This document shows, one piece after another, positions 44,157 through 53,501 of a stretch of 64,000 bases of DNA. The stretch lies in contig NZ_CP066775.1 in NCBI RefSeq assembly GCF_009754905.2, positions 2,232,001 through 2,296,000 of the forward strand, written 5' to 3'. The position numbers were made by a program, and so were the translations under genes. A model generated the notes under the pieces. That model was not told the DNA's origin, did not search any database, and worked only from the letters and a program-made list of their open reading frames with translations. The DNA is from Mucilaginibacter ginkgonis (GTDB lineage Bacteria; Bacteroidota; Bacteroidia; Sphingobacteriales; Sphingobacteriaceae). Numbering within the stretch: the stretch's first letter is position 1; every line of letters begins with the position of its first letter.

Positions 44157-47100
44157 TTAGTGATTTAGGTTTAGCCTTTGTTCGGCTTCGGCGTGGGTTA
44201 AAGGCACATAAAATTTACTCTCTTTATCCTCGGGATCCAGCGATACGGACTGCGTCGTAGCATTACCCTGCACCCAGGCAAATATCAACGGCAGGATCAG
44301 CAACGCGGCAAACGTCGACATAAACAGACCGCCAATAACCGCGCGGCCCAATGGCGATGTTTGGTCGCCGCCCTCGCCTAAGCCCAATGCCATAGGCACC
44401 ATGCCCACCATCATGGCTAAACTGGTCATCAGGATAGGGCGTACACGTAGAGCCACTGCTTCGCGTGCGGCCTGTAAAGCATTGCCATTAAACCTGCGCA
44501 GCTCTTCGGCATTTGAGATCAATAAAACGGAGTTTGATATAGACACACCTACAGACATGATCATGCCCATGTAGGATTGCAGGTTCAACGTCGACCCGGT
44601 TAATTTGACCAGCAGCATTGAACCTAACAACACCGCCGGCACGGTCGATAATACCACTAATGAGACTTTGAAGGATTGAAAATTAGCGGTAAGCATTAAA
44701 AAGATCACGATAACAGCAACTAACAAGCCATTTTGTAAACTTCCGAGCGTATCATCCAATGTTTGTGTTAACCCGCGCGGCACAACTGTTAATCCACGGG
44801 GTAACTTGCCCAATGATTTAATAGCCTTGCCTACGTCATCAGATGCAGCGCCTAAGTCTTTATGATTTAGGTTAGCGGTAACCGTAAGCATGGGCAAAGC
44901 ACCTATGTCGTCATTCTCGCCAAAGGTTTTACCCGGAGTAATAGTTGCTACATCGTTCAGTACCGGCCGGGGCTGGTTAGACAGTAATGGTATTTCCTTG
45001 ATCGCGTTCAGATCGGCCATTTGGGATTCCGGAACCTGAACTTGCACGCTGTAGCTAAGACCTACCTTTTCATCAAGCCACACGTTTTTTTCTGTAAACC
45101 TTGATGATGACGTTGCCGCAATTAGCGATCGCGAAATATCATTCACACTTAAGCCCAATTGCGCCGCACGCACGCGGTCTATATCGATGTTGATGGTTGG
45201 GTAATTAACTGCCTGATTTATCTGCACATCGCGCAGATACTTTATCTGTTTCAATTTGTTCAGAACCTTGTAAGCGTAGGCGACGTTCTGTTTTTTATTT
45301 TTCCCGATCAATGCCACCTCTACAGGTGTAGGCGATCCCTGGCTCAGTATCTTATCTGTAAGCTCGATGGGTTCAAAAGACATTTTCACATTCGGCATTT
45401 CTTTAGCCATTGCCTCGCGGAAACGCTCTTTAAAATCGTCAAGATCCGGATGGTAATCTTCTGTAAAATTTACCTGCATAACCGCTTCCTGCGGGCCGGC
45501 CATAAACAGATAAATGGGGCTTGTAGAAAATTGCCCGGGGTGCTGCCCTACAAAGCATGAAGTAATTTCAATATGGTTACGGCCAACCAGTTTGTTAAGC
45601 AAGTGCAGCGCGTTGATGGTCATTGCTTCTGTACGCTCTAAGCGTGTGCCATCCGGTGCGCGCAAACGCACCTGAAAGGTGCCGGAATTTACTTTTGGTA
45701 ATACATCTCGCCCGGTAAAACTAAACACTAGAAACGCCAGGGCGAGGGCGCCAAAAATGTATACGATACCTATGAGTTTACGTTGCGGCATCATGCGGTC
45801 TATCACCTTTAAATAACCTGCGCGGAACCTTTCAAATTTCGATGGCGACTTCCCCGCATCAGCTTCGGCATGCTTCATTGCACGTTCTTTTTGCTCAGCG
45901 TGGCCACCTTCATCCTCAATTGCGTAGCCGCCTTTATGGCTATGGTCTTCATGCTTGTTAACCATTAGCCAGTTGGCCATTACCGGCACAAAGGTTTGCG
46001 CCAAAAGGTAAGAGGTAATCATGGAAAAACCGATGGCCAGCGCCAAAGGCAGGAATAATGCGCCCGGGATACCGCTCATGGTAAAGGCCGGCGCAAATAC
46101 TGCCAGGATACAAAACAGGATGAGCAATTTAGGGAAGGCTATTTCCTTACAGGCGTCCCAAATGGCCAAAGCCTTGGGTTTGCCCATGTCGAAATGCTGA
46201 TGAATGTTTTCTATAGTTACTGTCGACTCATCCACCAGGATACCAATAGCCAGCGACAGTCCGCTAAGCGTCATGATGTTGATAGTTTGATGGAAAAGCG
46301 ACAGGAATAAAATACCTGATATGATGGATGTAGGTATCGTGAGGATCACGATCAATGCGCCACGCCTGTCGCCCAGGAATAATAATACCATGAGGCCCGT
46401 AAGCACTGCGCCGATCGTACCTTCTTCTGCCAAACTTTTTACCGCGTTTATCACGTAAGTGCTTTGGTCAAAAACATAAGACAATTTTACATCAGGCGGT
46501 AGCAGGCTCTGAAAACGTGGGATGGCCTTTTTCAGGTTGCTCACCACCTCCCAGGTTGAAGCGTCGGCCGATTTGGTTATCGGTAGGTATACCGAACGCT
46601 TACCGTTGACTAAAGCGTAGCTGCTGGTGATATCTGCACCGTCTTCTGCTTTGCCAATATCCCTTAAGAAGATTGTTTGTATACCGTTTTTATAGATCGG
46701 GATGTTGTTAAAATCATCAATCTTCTTTATCGATGTATTTGCAGGCGTTAAATAATTGTAGTCACCGATCCTGACGTTACCGGCAGGAGAATTTTGGTTA
46801 TTTTCCCTTAACGATGTCACTACCTGATCAGGCGTAAGATTGTGCGAACGCAACAATTCGGGGTCGATCTTGATTACTACTGTACGTGTACTGCCGCCGA
46901 ATGGCGCGGGCGATATTAAGCCCGGAACCGATGTAAATGAAGAGCGTACGTACACGTTTGCCAAATCAAGCAACTGGTTATTTGTCCGTGTTGCGCTGCT
47001 CAATACCAACTGGCCCACAGGCAGTGTAGAAGCATCGAAACGTATAATAAACGGTGGCTGCGTACCCGGCGGGAAGATAGCCTGGGCCCTGTTGGTGTAG

Positions 47101-47429
47101 GCCGTCACCTCCGCGGCCGCCTGGGCCATATTGGTTCCTTCGTAAAAAGTTAATTTTATTAGAGTTAAGCCGGTAATATTTTTGGTCTCGATACTTTTGA
47201 CACCTGACACATACAAAAGCAAATTGACATATTGCTTGCCAAAATATGATTCCATCTGATCGGGCGTGTAGCCACCAAACGGGTGCGATATGTAGATTAC
47301 TGGTAAATTAAGGTCGGGGAAAATATCGATTTTGATAGTGCGGACTGCGCCTAGCCCGAAGAAAAATAACCCGGCCACTATCACTAACACTGTGATAGGT
47401 TTCTGCAGGGCTCCTTTTATTAATCCCAT
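44157..47429 (-). CDS. RND efflux pump inner-membrane permease (AcrB/HAE family)
   Basis: 1090 residues with the usual 12 helices and two large periplasmic loops. The helix-4 stretch LSLAIGILVDESTVTIENI and the C-terminal IMSVGVSISNSVLLISNAEEL are characteristic. A long His/acidic-rich cytoplasmic stretch (HEDHSHKGG...EGGHAEQKE, about residues 488-515) follows helix 6; it is unusual in length and could bind metal or be a plain linker. Proton-driven export of drugs, solvents or metals; substrate unknown. Second gene of the operon. Confidence 0.92.
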   Translation of the reverse strand: MGLIKGALQKPITVLVIVAGLFFFGLGAVRTIKIDIFPDLNLPVIYISHPFGGYTPDQMESYFGKQYVNLLLYVSGVKSIETKNITGLTLIKLTFYEGTNMAQAAAEVTAYTNRAQAIFPPGTQPPFIIRFDASTLPVGQLVLSSATRTNNQLLDLANVYVRSSFTSVPGLISPAPFGGSTRTVVIKIDPELLRSHNLTPDQVVTSLRENNQNSPAGNVRIGDYNYLTPANTSIKKIDDFNNIPIYKNGIQTIFLRDIGKAEDGADITSSYALVNGKRSVYLPITKSADASTWEVVSNLKKAIPRFQSLLPPDVKLSYVFDQSTYVINAVKSLAEEGTIGAVLTGLMVLLFLGDRRGALIVILTIPTSIISGILFLSLFHQTINIMTLSGLSLAIGILVDESTVTIENIHQHFDMGKPKALAIWDACKEIAFPKLLILFCILAVFAPAFTMSGIPGALFLPLALAIGFSMITSYLLAQTFVPVMANWLMVNKHEDHSHKGGYAIEDEGGHAEQKERAMKHAEADAGKSPSKFERFRAGYLKVIDRMMPQRKLIGIVYIFGALALAFLVFSFTGRDVLPKVNSGTFQVRLRAPDGTRLERTEAMTINALHLLNKLVGRNHIEITSCFVGQHPGQFSTSPIYLFMAGPQEAVMQVNFTEDYHPDLDDFKERFREAMAKEMPNVKMSFEPIELTDKILSQGSPTPVEVALIGKNKKQNVAYAYKVLNKLKQIKYLRDVQINQAVNYPTINIDIDRVRAAQLGLSVNDISRSLIAATSSSRFTEKNVWLDEKVGLSYSVQVQVPESQMADLNAIKEIPLLSNQPRPVLNDVATITPGKTFGENDDIGALPMLTVTANLNHKDLGAASDDVGKAIKSLGKLPRGLTVVPRGLTQTLDDTLGSLQNGLLVAVIVIFLMLTANFQSFKVSLVVLSTVPAVLLGSMLLVKLTGSTLNLQSYMGMIMSVGVSISNSVLLISNAEELRRFNGNALQAAREAVALRVRPILMTSLAMMVGMVPMALGLGEGGDQTSPLGRAVIGGLFMSTFAALLILPLIFAWVQGNATTQSVSLDPEDKESKFYVPLTHAEAEQRLNLNH

Positions 47430-47438
47430 TTGCTGCTT

Positions 47439-48842
47439 TTATAAGTTGTTAGTAAAAATGGTGAAGTCGCCTGTTGCTGCCGATTTTAGCAGCACTGCTT
47501 GCCAAACATTGTTGTAAGCAATGTCGCGGTCTATTTGCGCACGGTTTAAATTGAAAAGCGCTGTTGTAAAGTCTACAATGCTCGACAAACCGTTTCTGTA
47601 AAGCGCCTCTTTTTGTTTGTAGGCATCTGTGGCAGCCTTTACTTCTATCGGTGCTTCGCGGTAATTCTTTAATGAGTTGGCGATGCGTGTCTCGGCTAAT
47701 ACCTGCTGGTCTTGCAAACGCTGGCTTACCAGATCATATTCATTTTGTAATTGTGCCGAAGTAAAGCGCTGCGATTGTACCTGGTAATGCGTGCGGAACA
47801 AGCTGGTAAAGTTCCACACCACGCCAACGCCCAACAGATAGTTGTATCGGGTTGGATCCACCCCCGCGCCATAATTAGACGTGTATACGCTTGGCGCCGC
47901 CGAAGTTACGCCCGGCGTAAAGCCGGATCCCCTGCCTTGGAACACGCCGAACGCGCTTAAAGTTGGCAGTGCGTTTTTGCTTAAATAGATAGCTTGCCTG
48001 TCGCTTACACCTACCCTGCTTTGAAAGTACTGCAATACGGGATGGTTTTGCAGGGGCACATTCGACGGTGCGTCCGGAGCTTTTGGTATGCCCGTAATGA
48101 AAGTGCTGTCTAAGGCGAACTGTTGCACCGGTACACCTAAATATTGTATTAAAATGTTGTTTTGATCCTGCTCATTTTGCTGCGCGTTGGTTAACGCGAT
48201 GCGGGCGTTTGATACCTCTGAATTGGCAAGCGACGAATCTACACCGGCGTTAAGGCCATTCTTCACCCTTGCAACTACTACCCTGCTTAATTCTGTAGCG
48301 CGGTTAAGGTTATCCATTTGCGACTTGACAATGCGTTGCGCAGCCAGCAAATTAAGATACGCCGATGCGATCCTTACCTGATGCTGAAATAATTCCTGGT
48401 TCAAATCTTCCTGGTCACGGTAAACTGTCGATTTTTGCACGTTCACCTTTTCACGGGCACGGCCAAAGGCAAAGAAATCCCAGCTTACATTGCTCAGATA
48501 CAATGCGCCGAACGCGGCATTCCAGTTTTGCGATGATAGCGCCGGGCCCGACGATGCTACACTTAAACCGCGGTAACCGTATAATGGCCCATTCATACCA
48601 TTAATGGTGCCGTAATCCTGTTGCGCAGATAAGTTAAAATCCGGCAGGTACTCTGTTTTTGTTTCCTTTAAATATGCTTTAGAAGCGTTTAGTTGCTGCG
48701 CTTTTGCTTTTATGGTGGGGTAATTCTCTGTACCCAGCCGCAATGCTTCGCGCATGGAGAGCTGTTGTTGCCCATGGGCGGTTGTGTAAATACAACAAGT
48801 ACAAGCAGCGGCTAAAAGAAAAAATAGAGCCTTATTGAACAT
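47439..48842 (-). CDS. TolC-family outer-membrane channel protein
   Basis: 467 residues with a signal peptide (ends TTAHGQ). Two coiled-coil repeats of the TolC type: the first begins LSMREALRLGTENYPTIKAKAQQL, the second is about residues 280-440. It forms a trimeric outer-membrane exit duct. First gene of the efflux operon, 9 bases before the permease. A -7 element precedes it. Confidence 0.9.
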   Translation of the reverse strand: MFNKALFFLLAAACTCCIYTTAHGQQQLSMREALRLGTENYPTIKAKAQQLNASKAYLKETKTEYLPDFNLSAQQDYGTINGMNGPLYGYRGLSVASSGPALSSQNWNAAFGALYLSNVSWDFFAFGRAREKVNVQKSTVYRDQEDLNQELFQHQVRIASAYLNLLAAQRIVKSQMDNLNRATELSRVVVARVKNGLNAGVDSSLANSEVSNARIALTNAQQNEQDQNNILIQYLGVPVQQFALDSTFITGIPKAPDAPSNVPLQNHPVLQYFQSRVGVSDRQAIYLSKNALPTLSAFGVFQGRGSGFTPGVTSAAPSVYTSNYGAGVDPTRYNYLLGVGVVWNFTSLFRTHYQVQSQRFTSAQLQNEYDLVSQRLQDQQVLAETRIANSLKNYREAPIEVKAATDAYKQKEALYRNGLSSIVDFTTALFNLNRAQIDRDIAYNNVWQAVLLKSAATGDFTIFTNNL

Positions 48843-48864
48843 GGGGTATTAGTAAGTAGTGCTG

Positions 48865-48872
48865 CAAATCTA
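48865..48872 (-). promoter_or_regulatory. -7 element (TAGATTTG) of the efflux operon
   Basis: Minus-strand TAGATTTG matches TAnnTTTG, 22 bases before the tolC-like ATG at 48842. A suitable -33 is not evident. Confidence 0.55.
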
Positions 48873-48995
48873 GAGATAATGAAAATTGAGTTTTGTAATA
48901 AACTTGTTTCCATTGTGTCTATATAACAATATGAATGTCACAAAATTTACATTCCCTTACAAAATAGGCTTTTTTCTTACCAATATGTCATTTTG

Positions 48996-50270
48996 CTATT
49001 TTGATTTGTCAATGATATTTGTCGCAACGGCTGCCGCGGATGTTAAGGCCGCCTCTACTGTACCCATAGCCGGACCATGATATAGATATTCGCCAGCGAA
49101 ATAAATAGTATCCTCTATTGCCGATGTAAGTATTTCACGGGCATCATCAGAACCGACCATGTCATAAGCGTATGAACCCAACGTGTAAGGGTCTGCTGTC
49201 CAATTGGCTACATGCCAGCTTTGCATTTGCTCTTTTAATTCTTTTACGGTAAGGTCAAATATGTTTGATAAGCTTTCAAGTGATTTTTCTAATATATCCT
49301 CATCAGAAGCGTCTGTTAATTCGCGGGCAGGGTTACCTCCAAGCCAGCCGGTTAGTAAAGCTTCATGTTTAGGCGCTTGCGACCACCAGGTAGGTATCTC
49401 CTCTTTAGACATAAAAAATAACGCACCGCTTAAATCTTCGTCATGCAGCTTCTCCCAAAACCTTGTATTGAAACGCAGTAAAACTTTGATGATAGCACCG
49501 AAACCTATTTGACGGAATGCCTGCTGTTGCGAGTGGATGGGTGGCGTAAACGTTAACGCATTATCCGATTTTAATACACCCAAGGGTAAAGCTATAATCA
49601 ATTTCCTCGCCTTATAACTTTCACTGTTAGATGTTTTGACGGTCACTTTATCTTTCGACCAATTACAGTCCTTTACTTCGGCTTCTAAAATAATCTGGCC
49701 TCCGGCCGAAGTGATTTCGTCAGCCAGATAGTTGATCATTTCGAGATAACCATAGTTAAGGCGGTGCTGGGCTCCTTCGTCCTCATTTTGCCACTCTTCG
49801 CAAAGGGCAAACACAGACACATCAGCGGGGTCGGCGGTATCAAAGCCGGATACATATCGTTTAGCCTGGTCACGTAATGGCTCGTGTTCTTCGCCGGCAA
49901 AATAGACCGTTAGTAAATCGGCTAAATTCATGTCTTCCTTTAAGCCATTCATCTTATCCATCAGCTCATCCCAACCGTCTATTTCATTACCCTCTTCGGT
50001 TAATCGGCCATTGTCGAGGTGCAGCATCTCACCGCTTGCAGCGTGATATTTTATGCCTGCCTCTTTGAGCAGATTAAGCGTTACCGGCAGATCGCCATGT
50101 ACAAACTCTGCACCTAGTTCTGTTTTGCCAAACTGGTCGTAAATAGTATGTATGCGCCCGCCTATCCTATCGCGCGCTTCAAGAATCGTCACTTTATAAC
50201 CTGCTTTCACAAGCAACCTCCCGGCCATTAAGCCTGCAGCTCCGGCTCCTAAAATCAAAATGTCTTCCAT
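48996..50270 (-). CDS. Flavin-containing amine oxidase family protein
   Basis: 424 residues. N-terminal FAD-binding ILGAGAAGLMAGRLL and RIGGRIHTIYDQFGKTELGAEFVHG; C-terminal FAGEYLYHGPAMGTVEAALTSA, the closing flavin motif of monoamine oxidases. The substrate could be a polyamine, amino acid or other amine. No signal peptide; cytoplasmic. Separated from the haloperoxidase locus by a terminator. Confidence 0.87.
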   Translation of the reverse strand: MEDILILGAGAAGLMAGRLLVKAGYKVTILEARDRIGGRIHTIYDQFGKTELGAEFVHGDLPVTLNLLKEAGIKYHAASGEMLHLDNGRLTEEGNEIDGWDELMDKMNGLKEDMNLADLLTVYFAGEEHEPLRDQAKRYVSGFDTADPADVSVFALCEEWQNEDEGAQHRLNYGYLEMINYLADEITSAGGQIILEAEVKDCNWSKDKVTVKTSNSESYKARKLIIALPLGVLKSDNALTFTPPIHSQQQAFRQIGFGAIIKVLLRFNTRFWEKLHDEDLSGALFFMSKEEIPTWWSQAPKHEALLTGWLGGNPARELTDASDEDILEKSLESLSNIFDLTVKELKEQMQSWHVANWTADPYTLGSYAYDMVGSDDAREILTSAIEDTIYFAGEYLYHGPAMGTVEAALTSAAAVATNIIDKSK

Positions 50271-50280
50271 GTGCTATAAA

Positions 50281-50313
50281 CAACAAAAGCCGCCCTGAAA
50301 GTTTCAGAACGGC
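50281..50313 (-). terminator. Rho-independent terminator ending the SusC-haloperoxidase operon
   Basis: Minus strand: GCCGTTCTGAA pairs with TTCAGGGCGGC (G-T pairs included), followed by TTTTGTTG. It lies about 65 bases after the stop of the last lipoprotein gene and marks the boundary with the amine oxidase gene. Confidence 0.8.
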
Positions 50314-50377
50314 CCTATTATAAAGTGTGATTGGTTGTGTCGTGTAATCAGTGCAAAGCTAAATTAATCAAAGCCGC

Positions 50378-51931
50378 TTACTTTCTCCCGGCTTGCTTGA
50401 AATTATTTTTCAGCACTATCAAAGGTTCGTTCTGGTCCCATTGCGGTTTAACGCCTTTTTGATTCAGTAACCCACGCTGGCCTATTGAAAAGTTGCCAAG
50501 TACAATGTCCGGCTTACCATCGCCATCAACATCATGTACATCCATGCAGATCCACCGGCCATATTTCTCAACAGGGATATTATGCGGCGTAAATTTATTG
50601 GCCGATTCCTGGTGCAGGTAGGTAAAGCCTTCTTCGGGGTGATATTTAAAATCAGAGAAAAACGCTATTGCAGCTATGTCGGGCTTGCCATCTCCATCAA
50701 AATCTATGGCGACAGCTTTAGTACCGCCATCTATATGATAAAAATACGTTTGCCTAAAGTTCCAGCCGCCCTGGTTAGTGAAAATGTATAGACCGTGGTA
50801 AGGCTTCAATACCCTTGAATAATCGCTATTGTCTCCGCAGCAATAAAGTATATCTAGCTTACCGTCGCCGTTCATATCCACTAACTGGAAACTCCCCGAG
50901 CCATATATCGGCGGGAACTGCAAAATCCTCTTTTGTGTGAAACCACCCTTATGGTCATTGGTAAACAACCAAATAGCTTCTTCATTTTGAGCAAAAAGGC
51001 ACATTACATCAGGCCAGCCATCATTGTTGAAATCGCCTTTTAATAATTGCGTTCCGCCCGGTATGCCCAGCATCACTTTCTTATTGTATTTGCCTGCCGG
51101 CTTTTGTTCAATGTAATACAGGCCACCGCGGTCATGCCCAAACCCACAAACCACGTAGTCGGGCAACCCATCTTTATTAAAATCTGCAGTAACGGTTTGC
51201 ACCGGGCGCGGCAGGCTGTCAGTGATTTGTCTCGGTGCTCCGGCTTTGCCTGTAACAGGTAAAGTAAGTTCATACACCTTTCCTTTCGACACGTCAACCG
51301 GCATCATTTGACCAATGCCAGTTATCACGCCAACGTTTCTCTCACCCTGTTTTACGAAATCTATGCCCGTTACAGGCGAATCGAAATTATAAACCAGCGT
51401 TTGTTTTAAGTCCGGTGTCCAGCTGTAGAAGCCATTCGCCGCGTCGCCGCTGTAAAGCTTGTGATCGTCCGGGCTTACAGCAACCATTGTTGTCATTGCA
51501 GGCACATGAGTATTTACAATCTTAGGTCTAACCAATGTAAAACCGTCCCAATCACGGGCGGGTGCTTTTGCAGGTTTGGGGATTACCAAAGAGTCGGGCG
51601 CATTAGATATGTACCATTTTTCTATAGCCTGCCACTGCGCCAGGCTAACTGTTGAATTTGGGTTGACTACTGCCTGACCCATAAATATTTCGAGGTTCAG
51701 CCGTTTTGCCATCGCCGGAAGGATACCATCTCGCCAACTTTTCTTATCGGCAAGGGCAGGCTCTGTAAACTTATGGCAGCTGGTGCAGTATTTTGTGGCT
51801 AATGTCCTGCCGTCTAATGATTGCGCTTTAGGCGCATTATCTTGATTACAGCTATAGATCGTGATACCTGATACAATAGCCAGGGTAGCCGGTATAAAAA
51901 CCGCCGGCAAGAATTTTTTTAAGTTAAACAT
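50378..51931 (-). CDS. Lipoprotein with heme-c site and FG-GAP/VCBS beta-propeller (copy 2)
   Basis: 517 residues. Lipobox cysteine C28 (TIYSC). A short cytochrome-c-like module has one CxxCH heme site, C49-T-S-C-H53. The remainder is FG-GAP/VCBS repeats with Ca-type loops (DFNKDGLPD, DMNGDGKLD, DFDGDGKPD, DVDGDGKPD). Tandem paralogue of the next gene upstream, and its ATG overlaps that gene's TGA by one base (TGATG). Probably an exposed protein anchored to the outer membrane with electron-transfer capacity; no partner shown. Confidence 0.82.
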   Translation of the reverse strand: MFNLKKFLPAVFIPATLAIVSGITIYSCNQDNAPKAQSLDGRTLATKYCTSCHKFTEPALADKKSWRDGILPAMAKRLNLEIFMGQAVVNPNSTVSLAQWQAIEKWYISNAPDSLVIPKPAKAPARDWDGFTLVRPKIVNTHVPAMTTMVAVSPDDHKLYSGDAANGFYSWTPDLKQTLVYNFDSPVTGIDFVKQGERNVGVITGIGQMMPVDVSKGKVYELTLPVTGKAGAPRQITDSLPRPVQTVTADFNKDGLPDYVVCGFGHDRGGLYYIEQKPAGKYNKKVMLGIPGGTQLLKGDFNNDGWPDVMCLFAQNEEAIWLFTNDHKGGFTQKRILQFPPIYGSGSFQLVDMNGDGKLDILYCCGDNSDYSRVLKPYHGLYIFTNQGGWNFRQTYFYHIDGGTKAVAIDFDGDGKPDIAAIAFFSDFKYHPEEGFTYLHQESANKFTPHNIPVEKYGRWICMDVHDVDGDGKPDIVLGNFSIGQRGLLNQKGVKPQWDQNEPLIVLKNNFKQAGRK

Positions 51932-53490
51932 CAGCCTATTTTTTTACCGGTGTGGTTTTCTAAAACTATAAGCGGAATGTTGCCATTCTGATACGGATTT
52001 TTGTTATGGTCGATGGTCATCCCCTGCGAATAATTGCCCAGTACAACATCGGGCTTACCATCACCATTTACATCGCCAACAGCCATGTCAAACCATCTGC
52101 CGTACTTACTCACAGGCACCGCGTGCGGTATGTAATGGCCTGCCTTGTCATTTTCAAAGTAAATAAAACTTTCAGCAGGTTGGCTTTGCAAGTCAGCGAA
52201 AAATGCGCTGGCTACAATGTCCAGGTCGCCATCACGATCAAAGTCGGTAGCAATAGCTTTTGTACAACCGTTTATAGGGTAAAAATAGCTTTGTTCAAGC
52301 GACCAGTTGCCATTATTCTTATAAATATATAAACCATGGTAGGGCTTTTTAATTCTTGAATCGCCGAAGTTGTATCCACAGGTCAAGATCACGTCCAAAT
52401 CGCCATCCTTATCAACATCTGCCAGCTGGAAACTTGACGATCCATAAACCGGCGGCAAGCTTAATAATCTGCGTTCTGTAAAACCGCCTTTCTTATCATT
52501 TGTAAACAAGCTGATACCTTCATTATTGTTCCCATATAAAGCCATAATATCCGGCCAGCCGTCTTTATTAAAATCGCCGACAACAGTCTGAACAACGCCG
52601 TCTGAGTCTTTCAAGGATACGCGATCGAACGTGTGATCTGCTTTTTGTTTCATCACAAATAAATGACCACGTAGTTTTCCCCTCGATGAGATGACATAAT
52701 CCATAAGACCATCTTTATTTACATCGATCGCAGAAGTTTGCATAGGCCTTGACAGGTCTGACTCGATAACTTTAGGCATAGCGCCTTTAGCAGCCAGGTC
52801 TAAGCTTAGAACTTTGCCATTAGGAAAATCTTTAGGGGCAACTTCACCGATGCAGGTGATAACCCCATTATAGTAGCTGCCATCCTTGACATAAGCCATG
52901 CTAACCGCTGCAGACGGTAATTGCGTCACAGGTGATGCGTTTAGGTTGCTATCCCATTTATATAACTTAGCCTTCACGTTGTCTGCACTGTATATCACAT
53001 GACTTTGCGGGTCAATGCTTACCATAGTTGTGAACGCCAAATCAACATCTGCCGTCGATGATGGCTTTTTTAAACTAAAGCCGGCCCAATCATTAACCAG
53101 ACTATCGGGGCGCTTTTGCGGCAAAGGATTGGTTGGCGCATTCTTTTTGTAATAATCAACAATGCGTGCCCAGTCTGAGATAGAAATCCCTTTAGCAGTA
53201 TCAGGTCTGTAGAATTCCGTGCCGTAAGTAGCTATCTGCAGATACGGCGCCATCGCGACTAAAGTATGATTAAGCCAAACATCCTTAGTCAACGCATTCA
53301 CAGGCACCAGTTTATGACATTTGGTACAATATTTTGTAACCAGCTGACTGCTGCTTAGTTCTACATCGTTAGTATCCTGAAGGTTTGATCCACTTTTTGT
53401 TTTGCAGCCGTCGATTATTACCGTCGCTCCAATTATCAATACAAACCCGGAAAGCCCTATTATATATTTGGCCTTGCTCCACATATCCAT
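51931..53490 (-). CDS. Lipoprotein with heme-c site and FG-GAP/VCBS beta-propeller (copy 1)
   Basis: 519 residues, same architecture as the following gene: lipobox C29 (IIDGC), heme site C55-T-K-C-H59, then FG-GAP repeats (DVNKDGLMD, DVDKDGDLD, DVNGDGKPD). Shared blocks such as KPYHGLYIY, QSYFYPINGCTKAIA and KYGRWFDMAVGDVNG show a clear duplication. A single heme per protein. Located 11 bases after the haloperoxidase gene. Confidence 0.82.
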   Translation of the reverse strand: MDMWSKAKYIIGLSGFVLIIGATVIIDGCKTKSGSNLQDTNDVELSSSQLVTKYCTKCHKLVPVNALTKDVWLNHTLVAMAPYLQIATYGTEFYRPDTAKGISISDWARIVDYYKKNAPTNPLPQKRPDSLVNDWAGFSLKKPSSTADVDLAFTTMVSIDPQSHVIYSADNVKAKLYKWDSNLNASPVTQLPSAAVSMAYVKDGSYYNGVITCIGEVAPKDFPNGKVLSLDLAAKGAMPKVIESDLSRPMQTSAIDVNKDGLMDYVISSRGKLRGHLFVMKQKADHTFDRVSLKDSDGVVQTVVGDFNKDGWPDIMALYGNNNEGISLFTNDKKGGFTERRLLSLPPVYGSSSFQLADVDKDGDLDVILTCGYNFGDSRIKKPYHGLYIYKNNGNWSLEQSYFYPINGCTKAIATDFDRDGDLDIVASAFFADLQSQPAESFIYFENDKAGHYIPHAVPVSKYGRWFDMAVGDVNGDGKPDVVLGNYSQGMTIDHNKNPYQNGNIPLIVLENHTGKKIG

Positions 53491-53501
53491 TCTTGAAATA
53501 T

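Noticed and set aside
45159..45560. Plus-strand open frame of 133 residues
   Set aside because: Antisense to the RND permease; composition follows the opposite gene's codon pattern.
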